Source of the DNA: Hyphomicrobiales bacterium
GTDB lineage: Bacteria > Pseudomonadota > Alphaproteobacteria > Rhizobiales > Beijerinckiaceae
Direction of reading: 5' to 3'
DNA length: 64,000 bases
NCBI GenBank assembly: GCA_003963405.1
Contig: RXIY01000039.1
Location: forward strand, 1 to 64,000
Shown here piece by piece: positions 56,122-64,000 of the stretch (within the stretch, counting starts at the first letter, position 1; each line of letters opens with the position of its first letter). Made by a program: the position numbers and the translations under genes. The notes under the pieces were generated by a model. It did no database searches. It saw only the letters and a program-made list of their open reading frames with translations, and had not been told where the DNA came from.

Positions 56122-57162
56122 TCAATGGCCGATGAATTTGAAGGGTTCTGCCGGCGCGAATTTGTCCGAGACGTCATCTGACAGGATCGGATGCCCCGTC
56201 AGATCGAGCTTCATGGGCTTGGCCCCGGGGTCGAGCTTCAGCCTGTCGAGATCGACCCAGAAGATCGACGGGCTGTAGGCGGATTCGAAATAATAGCGCC
56301 TGGCTTTCGTGTCCGAGACCGTGCGCCAGATCGTCGAGGCGATGTTGGGCTCCTTCGGGTCGGTGATGCCGAGCGGAACGGAAATCGCGCGAATCAGCGA
56401 GAAGACTGTCGCGGTCGCGAGGCGCGGGTCCTTTTCCTTCGGCGCGGCGTCGAGATTCCAGCTCATCCGGGCAAAGCGGTCGGAGGCGCGGGCCGTGCCG
56501 GGCAGGAACTCCAGCCCGCCCACTGTCTTCCAATAGGCGTTGATCGCGAGCTGCTGGTCATAGGGCGGCGAATTGGTCATGACCCGATATTGCGGCCCGT
56601 GATGGACGACGAGCTTGCCGCCGATATATTCGAAAATCGCGCTGTCGCCCGAGGCGTCGGCGAGCGAGAGATGGCCGGCGGCCTTGTGGCCGTTCGGCAG
56701 ATCGGGCGCGACAAGAACGAAAGGCTCCTTCTTCAGCGCCGCCACGGCGTCGGCGACCGTCGCGTAAGTGTCGAGAACATACTGCGCCCAGGCGCCGATG
56801 GAGAGCTTGGGTTTCCTGGAGCCGGCCGTGTCCCCGTAATCGGCTTCGACGAGATAGAGCACATTGGCGACGAGCCCCGCGTCATTGATGCCGTCGACTG
56901 TCGCGAGATTATAGAAGGAGCTGATCACCGAGCCGTGTTTGGAGGTCCATTTGAGCGAACCCTGTCCCGCGGAGCCGTCCCGGCTCATGCCGCGCGGGAA
57001 AGCCCAGAGATCCGTGCCGGGGTCCTCCATCCAGTCCATGGTGCGCCCGACGATATGGGACGCGTCTCCCGTGTCGTAGACAATGCGCGTGCAGGCATGA
57101 GCCGTAACGTCGGAAAGGGCCAAAGAGGCTACCAGAAGCAGGCTCGAGAGGCGTTTCTTCAT
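56122..57162 (-). CDS. Secreted choloylglycine hydrolase / penicillin V acylase-type Ntn hydrolase
   Basis: Protein of 346 residues from ATG 57162. A Sec signal peptide (RLSSLLLVASLALSDVTAHA) ends just before CTRIVYDTG, so cleavage exposes the N-terminal Cys nucleophile. Counting from it, Arg17 and Asp20 (GRTMDW) match the active-site pair of the penicillin V acylase and bile salt hydrolase family. The family block YNLATVDGINDAGLVANVLY follows. It cleaves linear amides in the periplasm. Gram-negative relatives often act on N-acyl homoserine lactones, so quorum quenching is possible but unproven. Confidence 0.92.
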   Translation of the reverse strand: MKKRLSSLLLVASLALSDVTAHACTRIVYDTGDASHIVGRTMDWMEDPGTDLWAFPRGMSRDGSAGQGSLKWTSKHGSVISSFYNLATVDGINDAGLVANVLYLVEADYGDTAGSRKPKLSIGAWAQYVLDTYATVADAVAALKKEPFVLVAPDLPNGHKAAGHLSLADASGDSAIFEYIGGKLVVHHGPQYRVMTNSPPYDQQLAINAYWKTVGGLEFLPGTARASDRFARMSWNLDAAPKEKDPRLATATVFSLIRAISVPLGITDPKEPNIASTIWRTVSDTKARRYYFESAYSPSIFWVDLDRLKLDPGAKPMKLDLTGHPILSDDVSDKFAPAEPFKFIGH

Positions 57163-57330
57163 CGGAGTTCCATGCAGGAAAGGTTGACGCTCCGCCCTTC
57201 TTACAACCACCGCGGCAGGATGGCCACGTCCACGCCGAAGCCCGCCGAGCTTTTGGCGCGTTGATCTTGCGGGCGAAAACACGTCCTATCGCCTCACGCG
57301 CGCGAATCGCGCTCCTTTCAGACGGAAGCA

Positions 57331-58131
57331 ATGACCCGGCGGCCCAGAATTCTCGTCTTCGACTCCGGCCTTGGCGGCCTCACGGTCTTTGCGCAGATCG
57401 TCAGGCTGCGGCCGGACGCCGACTTTGTCTATTGCGCCGACGACGCGGGCTTTCCCTATGGCTCCTGGAAGGAGGCGGATCTCGTCCGCCGTGTCGTCGG
57501 GGTGATGGAGACGCTGATCGCCCGCCACGCGCCCGACATCGTGGTGATCGCCTGCAACACCGCCTCGACGCTGGTGCTCCCCGTCCTGCGCGACCATTGG
57601 CCGCGGCTGCCCTTCGTCGGCACGGTGCCGGCGATCAAGCCCGCCGCGGAGCATTCGCGCTCGCATCTCATTTCCGTGCTCGGGACGCCCGGCACGGTCG
57701 CGCGCGACTATACGCAAAACCTCATCTCGCAATTCGCCGCCCATTGCCGCGTCACGCTCGTCGGCTCGGCGACGCTGGCGCGCATCGCGGAAAGCCAGAT
57801 GCAGGGGCAGGGGGTTTGCGACGAAGACATCGCCGCCGAGATCGCGCCCTGCTTTCAGGAGGTCGGTGGCGCCCGCACGGACGCGGTCGTCCTCGCCTGC
57901 ACGCATTATCCGCTGCTCGTCGAGGACTTCCGGCGTCTTGCGCCCTGGCCGGTGGACTGGATCGACCCGGCCCCCGCCATCGCCCGGCGCGCCGACCAGG
58001 TCCTGCGAGACTGCGGCTTCGACGCGCCGGTCGCCGGCCGCGGCGAGGCGCGCGCGGTCTTCACGAGCGGCAAGAGGCCCGAGGGGTCGTTGCGCGCGAC
58101 GCTCGCCCGCTACGGGCTCGCCGGCGGCTGA
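57331..58131 (+). CDS. murI: Glutamate racemase
   Basis: Protein of 266 residues. It makes D-glutamate for peptidoglycan. Signatures are VFDSGLGGLTVFAQIVRLRP with YCADDAGFPYGSW near the start, the first catalytic Cys in VIACNTASTLVLP, and the second in VVLACTHYPLLVEDF. The length and order are those of MurI. The stop codon abuts that of the convergent peroxidase gene with no gap. The divergent amidase gene lies 168 bases upstream. Confidence 0.96.
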   Translation: MTRRPRILVFDSGLGGLTVFAQIVRLRPDADFVYCADDAGFPYGSWKEADLVRRVVGVMETLIARHAPDIVVIACNTASTLVLPVLRDHWPRLPFVGTVPAIKPAAEHSRSHLISVLGTPGTVARDYTQNLISQFAAHCRVTLVGSATLARIAESQMQGQGVCDEDIAAEIAPCFQEVGGARTDAVVLACTHYPLLVEDFRRLAPWPVDWIDPAPAIARRADQVLRDCGFDAPVAGRGEARAVFTSGKRPEGSLRATLARYGLAGG

Positions 58132-59352
58132 TCAGGGCCTCGGCCTGTCCGTCAGCGTCTCGAGGAACGCAACGAGCGCGTCGATGTCTTTTTCGGAGAG
58201 GCGCGGCTTTTGGCCCGGCTTGCGGTCGTAGGGCGCTTCCTGCGTATTGACGTTGTTGCGATACTCGGCCGGCAGATCGTCGAATTTCGCGGCCTTGCCA
58301 TACCAGCGGGCGGGGTCCGTGTCCCGTGTGGCGTAGAAGGCCACGACATCGCGGAGTTTCCCGAAGACGCCATTGTGCAGATAGGGCCCGGTCACGGCGA
58401 CGTTGCGCAGCGTCGGCACCTTGAAGGCCCCGCAGACGCTCGCGGGGTCGAACCCGGCCGGGGCGATCTTCTCGAGGCCAGGGCGCTTGCACAGGCCGAG
58501 ATCGGGCGCATTGGCCGTCGCCGCAATGGCGGCGTTCTTCGGCGCGCCCAGCGCGTCATAGGTGTAATCGGTGAAGAGCCAGTCCTGCGGATTGCGGGAG
58601 TCTTCCTTGCCGGCGTGACAGGCGAGGCAATTGCCTTTCTTCGGGTCCTTGAAGAGGGCGAAGCCTCTTTGCTCGATCGGCGTCAGTTTTGCGTCGCCGC
58701 GCAGAAAATCGTCGAATTTCGAGGCGAAAGGGTGAAAGCGCGCGCTCGACTCATAAGCGACGACCGCCTGGGCGAGTTTCTCGAAAGCGGCGTCGGGATT
58801 GTCGAAGATCTTGTCGCCGTAGACCTCTCGGGCGAGCGGCGCATAGGCGCCGTCGCGGATCGCCTCCACGGCAAAGCGTTTCGAAGGCGCGTTCATTTCG
58901 AGGGGATCGAGCAGCGGACCCTCGAACTGCGCGAGAAGGTCGCCCGCCCGCCCGTCGAGGAACTGCCCGCCGGCGGGAATCTTTTCGACCTTGCCGGTTT
59001 CTTCGTCCTTCTCGTCCACGAAGCCGAAGGGCGGGGCGAAGGAGGAGTACATGATCGTGGGCGTATTGCGCCGGCCGAGCGACTCCGGTTTCGATCCGCG
59101 CGCCACGGCGGGAACGGGCGAGCCGTTGGACCCCTGAAAGGCGGTCGCGGCGTCGTGGCAGGAGGCGCAGGCGACGCCGGCCGGGCGCGAAAGGGTCTTG
59201 TCCTCGAAAATGCGCTTGCCGAGCCGTTCGAGTGGCGTGAGACCCGCCTCCTCGGAGGCGATTTGCGGGGCCTCCAGCGCCTGCGCGCCGAAGGCGAGGA
59301 AGGACGCCAGAAGGGTTGACGCGAAACGCGCCGGGCGTGCGATCTTTGGCAT
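58132..59352 (-). CDS. Di-heme cytochrome c peroxidase (MauG/CcpA family)
   Basis: Protein of 406 residues with a Sec signal peptide (MPKIARPARFASTLLASFLA) cleaved after FGAQA. Two heme c motifs are present: CASCHDA and CLACHAG. It also has TPTIMYSSFAPPFGFVDEKD, VRYVKVPTL-like FKVPTLRNVAVTGPYLHNG near residue 310, and KLRDVVAFYATRDTDPARWY, typical of periplasmic bacterial cytochrome c peroxidases. It reduces hydrogen peroxide or oxidises partner proteins using c-type cytochromes. The extra length and the MauG-like C-terminus leave its substrate open. Confidence 0.93.
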   Translation of the reverse strand: MPKIARPARFASTLLASFLAFGAQALEAPQIASEEAGLTPLERLGKRIFEDKTLSRPAGVACASCHDAATAFQGSNGSPVPAVARGSKPESLGRRNTPTIMYSSFAPPFGFVDEKDEETGKVEKIPAGGQFLDGRAGDLLAQFEGPLLDPLEMNAPSKRFAVEAIRDGAYAPLAREVYGDKIFDNPDAAFEKLAQAVVAYESSARFHPFASKFDDFLRGDAKLTPIEQRGFALFKDPKKGNCLACHAGKEDSRNPQDWLFTDYTYDALGAPKNAAIAATANAPDLGLCKRPGLEKIAPAGFDPASVCGAFKVPTLRNVAVTGPYLHNGVFGKLRDVVAFYATRDTDPARWYGKAAKFDDLPAEYRNNVNTQEAPYDRKPGQKPRLSEKDIDALVAFLETLTDRPRP

Positions 59353-59481
59353 AAGCCGCTCATTTCTCGACCAGAACGCCGCTCGGGCGCTTGGCGCGGA
59401 ATTTACGGAGCGGCAAGCCTCGTGGTCAATTTGCCTTTCTTACATTCCTTCCAGGAAAGGCGCAGCGCATTGTCGCAGCCG

Positions 59482-61302
59482 CTAACCCGCCCGCGCCTGC
59501 GGCGCGGTCGGCTCCCGGAGCCCCTCGAGACCGGCGGCGGCGGTCGTCGATGGCTCGGTCATGAATTGCGCCGCCGCCAGCGTCGCGAAGCGACCGCCCT
59601 TCGCCACGAGGGCGTCGAAGGAGCCTGCTTCGACGATCTCGCCCTGATCGAAGACCAGAATGTGATCGGCGTTGCGCACGGTGGCGAGGCGATGCGCGAT
59701 GACGAAGGTGGTGCGGCCTCTCGTCGCCGCCTCCAGCGCCTTCTGAATCTGGCGCTCGGTCGTCGCGTCGAGCGCCGAGGTGGCTTCGTCGAAGACGAGG
59801 ATCGGCGGGTCCTTGAGCAGGGCGCGGGCGATGGAGAGGCGCTGTCGTTCGCCGCCCGAAAGCGAGCGGCCGCGCTCGCCGACGAGCGTCTCGCGGCCGT
59901 CGCTCTGGCGCGAGACGAATTCCGAGGCCTGCGCCAGCTCCAGCGCCCGCGCCATTTCGGCCTCGGTCGCGTCCGGGTCGCCGATGCGCAGGTTTTCCTC
60001 GATCGTGCGGGCGAAGAGCATCGGCTCCTGAAAGACGACGCCGATGTTGCGGCGAAGCGAAGAGAGCGTGAACTCGCGGATGTCGACGCCGTCGATCTTC
60101 ACGGCGCCCTCGTCGGGGTCGAAGACGCGGTGGAGCAGGCCGAGCGTCGTGGATTTGCCCGACCCCGTCGCGCCGACGAGAGCGATCGTCTGGCCGGGCT
60201 TGGCCTGGAAGCTGACATTCTTCACCGCCTTGCGGCGGCCGTCATAGGAGTAGGTCACCTTCTCGAAGGCGACCGCGCCGGTCAGGCGCCCGGCGTCGCG
60301 CGCGTCCGGCCGGTCGGCGACAGCGGGCTGCGTGTCGAGCACGGCGAAGAAATCGCCGATCTTCGCCGATTGCAGGAAAAGCACATTGACGAAGCCGACG
60401 ACCTGCTCGAGCCGCCCGATCAGCATGGTGGCGAAGTTGGTGAAGGTGACGATCTCGCCGATCGACGCCATGCCTTTGAGATGCAGCCAGGTTCCGAGCA
60501 AGAAGATCGACAGGATGGTCAGCGTCGCCGAGGCGCGGCTCGCCACGGCCACGAGCGCCCACCAGGAGAGCACCGGCATCTGCGCGGCCAGAAGATCGTC
60601 GATGATGCGCCTCAGCGCATGCGATTCGCTCTCGATGCGCGTGAAGCTCTGCACCACGGGAATGTTGCCGAGCGCATCCGAGGCGCGCTCGGCGAGCGAG
60701 GAATTGTGGCTCTCGACCGCGCCCTGAAGCGCCTCCGTCCGGCGCAGCACATAGCTCGTTGCCATGTAGAAGACGGCGACGAGCAGCATGAGCAGGCCGC
60801 CCAGCCGCCAGTTGAGGAAGAGGGTCGCCGGCAGAAGGATGAAGAGCGCGACGAAGGAGGCGCAGTTTTCACGAAAGAACGACAGCCACAGGCCGAACAT
60901 GGCCGAGGAGCCGTCGAGCATCGTCTTCAGCAGCCGCCCCGAATGGACGCCCGTGTGGAAGGTCAGCGGAAGATTGAGCACATGCTCGAAATAGTCGGAC
61001 AGAAGGGCCAGGCGGCGGCGATGGGCGAGGCGGTCGGCGTTGAGCCCGACGAGGATGGCGCCGCCGATCGAAAACAGGCCGAAGCCCGCCCAGGCGAGAA
61101 GGAGCGGCAGCAGATCGCTCCAGGTCAGGGTCTGCCCAGGCGCCTGCGCCTGCGTCATGCGGTCGATGATGCGGCCGAAGAGCATCGGCTCGGCGAATTG
61201 CGCGATGGCGAGCGAAAGATTGGCGGCGACCAGGATGAGCGACAGGCGCGCCTGCGGGCGCAACTCGCCGAGAACGCGCGCGTAGATTCTGAGGACCGAC
61301 AT
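59482..61302 (-). CDS. ndvA: Cyclic beta-1,2-glucan exporter-type ABC transporter (NdvA/ChvA-like)
   Basis: Protein of 606 residues with a fused permease and ATPase. Six helices span about 1-300 ([20 protein letters not shown] and [20 protein letters not shown] at the start). The ATPase has Walker [21 protein letters not shown], signature [16 protein letters not shown], Walker [19 protein letters not shown] and the H-loop [10 protein letters not shown]. The permease phrases ([40 protein letters not shown]) are those of NdvA. It exports cyclic glucans to the periplasm, important for osmotic adaptation and host interaction. No ndvB is adjacent. It lies near the chvG block, which regulates such functions in rhizobia. 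Confidence 0.93.
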   Translation of the reverse strand: MSVLRIYARVLGELRPQARLSLILVAANLSLAIAQFAEPMLFGRIIDRMTQAQAPGQTLTWSDLLPLLLAWAGFGLFSIGGAILVGLNADRLAHRRRLALLSDYFEHVLNLPLTFHTGVHSGRLLKTMLDGSSAMFGLWLSFFRENCASFVALFILLPATLFLNWRLGGLLMLLVAVFYMATSYVLRRTEALQGAVESHNSSLAERASDALGNIPVVQSFTRIESESHALRRIIDDLLAAQMPVLSWWALVAVASRASATLTILSIFLLGTWLHLKGMASIGEIVTFTNFATMLIGRLEQVVGFVNVLFLQSAKIGDFFAVLDTQPAVADRPDARDAGRLTGAVAFEKVTYSYDGRRKAVKNVSFQAKPGQTIALVGATGSGKSTTLGLLHRVFDPDEGAVKIDGVDIREFTLSSLRRNIGVVFQEPMLFARTIEENLRIGDPDATEAEMARALELAQASEFVSRQSDGRETLVGERGRSLSGGERQRLSIARALLKDPPILVFDEATSALDATTERQIQKALEAATRGRTTFVIAHRLATVRNADHILVFDQGEIVEAGSFDALVAKGGRFATLAAAQFMTEPSTTAAAGLEGLREPTAPQARAG

Positions 61303-61457
61303 CGACCCCGCCGTTTTGCCGCTCGATCAGCGATTACAGGCGCCGCTTGCGCCGCGCAAGGCCCGGCGCGAGGGCGATCGCCGCGCGCGGCCTTGCGGCG
61401 GGGAGCGAGGAGGGCCTGGGGCGGGCCTGGGCGGGGCCGCGGCGGCGGCGTCGGCCT

Positions 61458-61760
61458 TTACTCGTCCTCGCCAAAGCGGTTGGCGACGAGCGCGTCGAGG
61501 GCGTCGAGCGCCTCCCGGGCCTGGGGCCCGCTCGCCGTGATCGTGATCGTCGAGCCCTGGCCGGCGCCAAGCGTCAGAATGCCCATGATCGAGCTGCCGC
61601 CGACGGTCTCGCCATCCTTGGCGACGGTGATCTCGGCGTCGAATTTCTCGCAGCACTGCACGAATTTGGCTGTCGCGCGGGCATGCAGGCCCTTGCGGTT
61701 GACAATCGGAAGATCGCGGGAGACGGCCGTTTCGGCTCCCCGCTCCTGCGCTTCGGTCAT
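61458..61760 (-). CDS. ptsH: HPr-type phosphocarrier protein
   Basis: Protein of 100 residues from ATG 61760. An in-frame start at 61805 is longer than the family. The phosphorylatable His lies in RKGLHARATAKFVQCCEKFD, and the regulatory Ser in GSSIMGILTLGAGQGSTITI, the site used by HprK. It passes phosphate from EI to EIIA in a nitrogen-type PTS. It lies seven bases after the EIIA gene, in the minus-strand chvG-hprK-EIIA-HPr block. Confidence 0.95.
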   Translation of the reverse strand: MTEAQERGAETAVSRDLPIVNRKGLHARATAKFVQCCEKFDAEITVAKDGETVGGSSIMGILTLGAGQGSTITITASGPQAREALDALDALVANRFGEDE

Positions 61761-61767
61761 ATTCAAG

Positions 61768-62169
61768 TCACTTCGGGTTGAGAACTCGGCTGGCGATATA
61801 AACATATTTCCGCCCGGCGTCCTGAGCCTGGAGCACGGCCTGTTCGAGCGTGGCCGTGTCGCGGACCGACGCCAGCTTGATCAGCATCGGCAGATTGACG
61901 CCGGCGAGGACCTCGACCTTGCCGCCGTTCATCACGGAAATCGCCAGATTGGACGGCGTGCCGCCGAACATGTCGGTAAGCAGCACCACGCCGTCGCCGC
62001 TGTCGGCCTTGTGGATCGCTTCGAGAATATCGGCCCGCCGACGCTCCATGTCGTCATCCGGGCCGATGGAAATGGAGACGAGCTGTCTCTGCGGCCCGAC
62101 GACATGTTCGAGCGCGGCGCGAAACTCCGTGGCGAGGTGGCCATGGGTCACCAAGACCATTCCGATCAT
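61768..62169 (-). CDS. PTS EIIA component, mannose type
   Basis: Protein of 133 residues. The phosphorylated His is in IGMVLVTHGHLATEFRAALE (H near residue 9), and LLTDMFGGTPSNLAISVMNG matches the EIIA-Man fold. No membrane EIIB/C/D subunits are nearby, so it probably has a regulatory role, as in other alphaproteobacterial PTS-Ntr clusters. It precedes ptsH by seven bases and follows hprK by 195 bases, within which nothing further is seen. Confidence 0.93.
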   Translation of the reverse strand: MIGMVLVTHGHLATEFRAALEHVVGPQRQLVSISIGPDDDMERRRADILEAIHKADSGDGVVLLTDMFGGTPSNLAISVMNGGKVEVLAGVNLPMLIKLASVRDTATLEQAVLQAQDAGRKYVYIASRVLNPK

Positions 62170-62364
62170 CAGACCCTACCACTCATGAAGACGTCTCGCG
62201 CTGCGCGAAGCGGTTCTGGCGCCGATCCCGCCACGGCTTTTCGCCCCCTGCGGCAGCATATACAAGCTGAGCCGCGCCGCCCAATCCTATTTTGCCGGTC
62301 GCTCGCCAGGGCCGTCATTTTGTGCGTCGCCGCGGAATTGGCAAGCAAAAAGCGCGATATCGCT

Positions 62365-62826
62365 TCAAAATGCGTTAATGCTCTGAAGGAAAAAGACAAT
62401 TCTTTCGAGAGAGACGTCGTCGCAGCCCTGAACGCAAAGACGCGGCAGGGCGACGTCTCGCAGAAGGACGCTTCTTTGGGCGTCCTCCGGGCGCCGAGGC
62501 GGCGTTTCGCCGGGGTTCGAAATATCGACGACGGCGTCCAGCCGGCAGGCCCTCTCGAAGGGAACGCGCGCCAGCCCGAGTCCCCGGATTTCGATGAGCC
62601 CTTCGATCGCCGGGTGGGGGCGGGCGACGAGCCGGCCGTCTTGGGAGTCGACGCGCACCCTGTCGTCGCCGACGAGCCGCGCGAAGGCGCCCCTGGCCGC
62701 AAAGCGGGCGATCAATGCAAGGGTGAGCGCGCTCTTGCCGACGCCCGAAGGGCCGCGCAACAGCAGGCCCCGCTCGCCCAGCGCCACCGCATTGGCGTGG
62801 AGATATGACTCCGTCCGGGCGGTCAT
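62365..62826 (-). CDS. hprK: HPr kinase/phosphorylase, short alphaproteobacterial form
   Basis: Protein of 153 residues comprising only the kinase domain; Firmicute HprK is near 310. Walker A is LLLRGPSGVGKSALTLALIA near residue 23, followed by LVGDDRVRVDSQDGRLVARP and IEGLIEIRGLGLARVPFERA, the HprK signature. It phosphorylates HPr at its Ser. It overlaps the chvG stop by four bases, so the kinase is coupled to the ChvG sensor. Confidence 0.95.
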   Translation of the reverse strand: MTARTESYLHANAVALGERGLLLRGPSGVGKSALTLALIARFAARGAFARLVGDDRVRVDSQDGRLVARPHPAIEGLIEIRGLGLARVPFERACRLDAVVDISNPGETPPRRPEDAQRSVLLRDVALPRLCVQGCDDVSLERIVFFLQSINAF

Positions 62827-64000
62827 CGCGCCGCCGGAAGCCAGACGACGAAACGCGCGCCGAGAACTGTGTCGCCCGGCGCCGGTTCGTCCGTGCCGTC
62901 GGGATGGGCGAGGGTCCGGTTGAGCGCGCGGATGCGGCCGCCATGCGCCTCGATGATCTGCCGCGAGATGGCGAGGCCGAGGCCGGAATTCTGGCCGAAA
63001 CGCTGTTCGGGTCGGTCGGTGTAGAAGCGTTCGAAAATGCGCTCGAAAGCGCCCTCGGGAATGCCCGGCCCGTCGTCGTCGACGAGGATCTCATAGCCCT
63101 CGAGCGCGGCGCCGCCCGGGCCCTTGGCGCACTCCGGCCACAGCGACACGCGCACGGCGCCGCCCGGTTTCGAGAAGGAGCGCGCATTGTCGATGAGGTT
63201 GTTGAACACTTGGCCGAGCCTCGAATCGTTGCCGAGCACGCGCCAGCGTTGGCGTGGGGAGTCGCTGGGATATTGCCGGATCGTCAGCTCCACGCCGACA
63301 CCGTCGCCCCGCTCGATGGCGCGGGCGACGTCGACGACGGTGATGAGCGCCCTCGAGAGATCGACGTCCTGCATGTCGGCGCGGGCGAGTTCGGCGTCGA
63401 GCCGCGAGGCGTCGGAAATGTCGCTGATCAGCCGGTCGAGCCGGCCCACATCGTGCTTGATGACGGCGAGCAGCCGGTCGCGCGCCGAGTCCGTTTTCGC
63501 GATCGGCAGCGTCTCGACGGCGCTGCGCAGCGAGGTCAGCGGATTCTTGAGCTCATGGGCGACATCCGCCGCAAAATGCTCGATCGCCTCGATGCGATTG
63601 TAGAGCGCGGTCGTCATGTCGCGCAGCGCCGCGGAGAGATGTCCAATCTCGTCGGGACGGTCCGAGAAATCGGGGATTTCGTGGCGCGACTTCGCGCCCC
63701 GGCGCACCCGCTCGGCCGCTTCGGCCAGGCGGCGCATCGGCTCGGTGATCGTATTGGTGAAGAAGAGCGACAGGAGCAGCATCACGCCGGCCGAGACCAG
63801 GAAGATGCGGATGATGCCCCAGCGTTCGGTGGCGATGACCGCGTCGATGTCGCCGCCCATGGTGGAGAGCAGAAGGGCGCCGCGCACGGAGCGGAACCGC
63901 TGGACCGGCACGGCGACGGAAATGATCGTCTCGCCCTTGGCGTTGGCGCGCACGACCGAATGCGCCCGGCCCTCCAGCGCGCTCGCGACCTCGGGATAGG
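62823..64000 (-). CDS. chvG: Sensor histidine kinase ChvG/ExoS (partial, 5' end beyond window)
   Basis: At least 392 residues, cut at the right edge. It has a membrane helix (IIRIFLVSAGVMLLLSLFFT), HAMP domain (TITEPMRRLAEAAERVRRGA), H-box FAADVAHELKNPLTSLRSAV, and ATPase motifs VFNNLIDNARSFSKPGGAVR, DDDGPGIPEGAFERIFERFY and NSGLGLAISRQIIEAHGGRI. ChvG with ChvI responds to acid and envelope stress and controls succinoglycan, flagella and host interaction in rhizobia. The response regulator chvI would be expected further right. Confidence 0.95.
   Translation of the reverse strand, partial: YPEVASALEGRAHSVVRANAKGETIISVAVPVQRFRSVRGALLLSTMGGDIDAVIATERWGIIRIFLVSAGVMLLLSLFFTNTITEPMRRLAEAAERVRRGAKSRHEIPDFSDRPDEIGHLSAALRDMTTALYNRIEAIEHFAADVAHELKNPLTSLRSAVETLPIAKTDSARDRLLAVIKHDVGRLDRLISDISDASRLDAELARADMQDVDLSRALITVVDVARAIERGDGVGVELTIRQYPSDSPRQRWRVLGNDSRLGQVFNNLIDNARSFSKPGGAVRVSLWPECAKGPGGAALEGYEILVDDDGPGIPEGAFERIFERFYTDRPEQRFGQNSGLGLAISRQIIEAHGGRIRALNRTLAHPDGTDEPAPGDTVLGARFVVWLPAAR

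Noticed and set aside
59422..62808. Very long plus-strand open frame of over 1,100 codons across ndvA, ptsH and the EIIA gene
   Set aside because: It is antisense to well-recognised genes. High GC leaves the opposite frame open, and the translation is Arg/Ala/Glu-rich with no domain.

Overview
The window looks like a GC-rich alphaproteobacterial chromosome of the Hyphomicrobiales (Rhizobiales) type. The support is gene content: a chvG-hprK-EIIA-HPr block, an ndvA-like cyclic glucan exporter, a rimP-nusA-ylxR-infB-rbfA-truB block, phasins, a PdhS/PleC-like kinase, and a STAS-fused MlaE. A full-length PEP carboxylase and phasin genes would fit a serine-cycle methylotroph such as Methylocystis or Methylosinus. 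That last step is inference, because no methane or methanol oxidation gene is present here.

Bases 1-14.6 kb are an accessory surface-polysaccharide region, visibly richer in A+T than the rest, most clearly at 0.9-6 kb. It opens with broken IS630 and IS5-type transposase remnants. It then carries three GT-B glycosyltransferases, two paralogous GNAT acyltransferases, a rare two-domain protein (formyltransferase-like plus GINT1-like beta-propeller), a methyltransferase, an AsnB-type amidotransferase, an EpsG-like polymerase and a NodB-like deacetylase. Together these would build, decorate and polymerise an exopolysaccharide or capsule. Priming transferase, flippase and export genes are not in view and may lie to the left.

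Bases 14.6-19 kb hold small accessory genes: a Nudix hydrolase, two tiny membrane proteins with strong ribosome binding sites, a leucine-rich-repeat protein kinase, a DUF883-like and a DUF2905 protein, and an esterase. Bases 19-29.6 kb are housekeeping: a methyltransferase divergent from gloB, a DUF985 cupin, a DUF5765 membrane protein, the 5-oxoprolinase genes pxpABC, leuB, secG with a long Pro/Ala/Lys tail, and pyrG.

Bases 29.6-43 kb contain a decayed MazF-type toxin fragment, a large PAS sensor kinase, two phasins behind a palindromic candidate PhaR operator, aroE, bioB with a co-transcribed membrane protein, ppc, an EAL protein with a degenerate GGDEF motif, a rhodanese and a dipeptide epimerase. 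Bases 43-48.7 kb hold mlaE-mlaF-mlaD for lipid transport, then a [2Fe-2S] ferredoxin, a ferredoxin-NADP reductase and a phosphopantetheinyl transferase.

Bases 48.7-56 kb (minus strand) are the rimP-nusA-ylxR-infB-rbfA-truB operon, whose leader holds a terminator-like hairpin. Bases 56-64 kb hold a secreted Ntn amidase, murI, a di-heme cytochrome c peroxidase, ndvA, and the HPr/EIIA/HprK/ChvG regulatory block, which runs off the right edge. No rRNA, tRNA, CRISPR array or intact insertion sequence was found.
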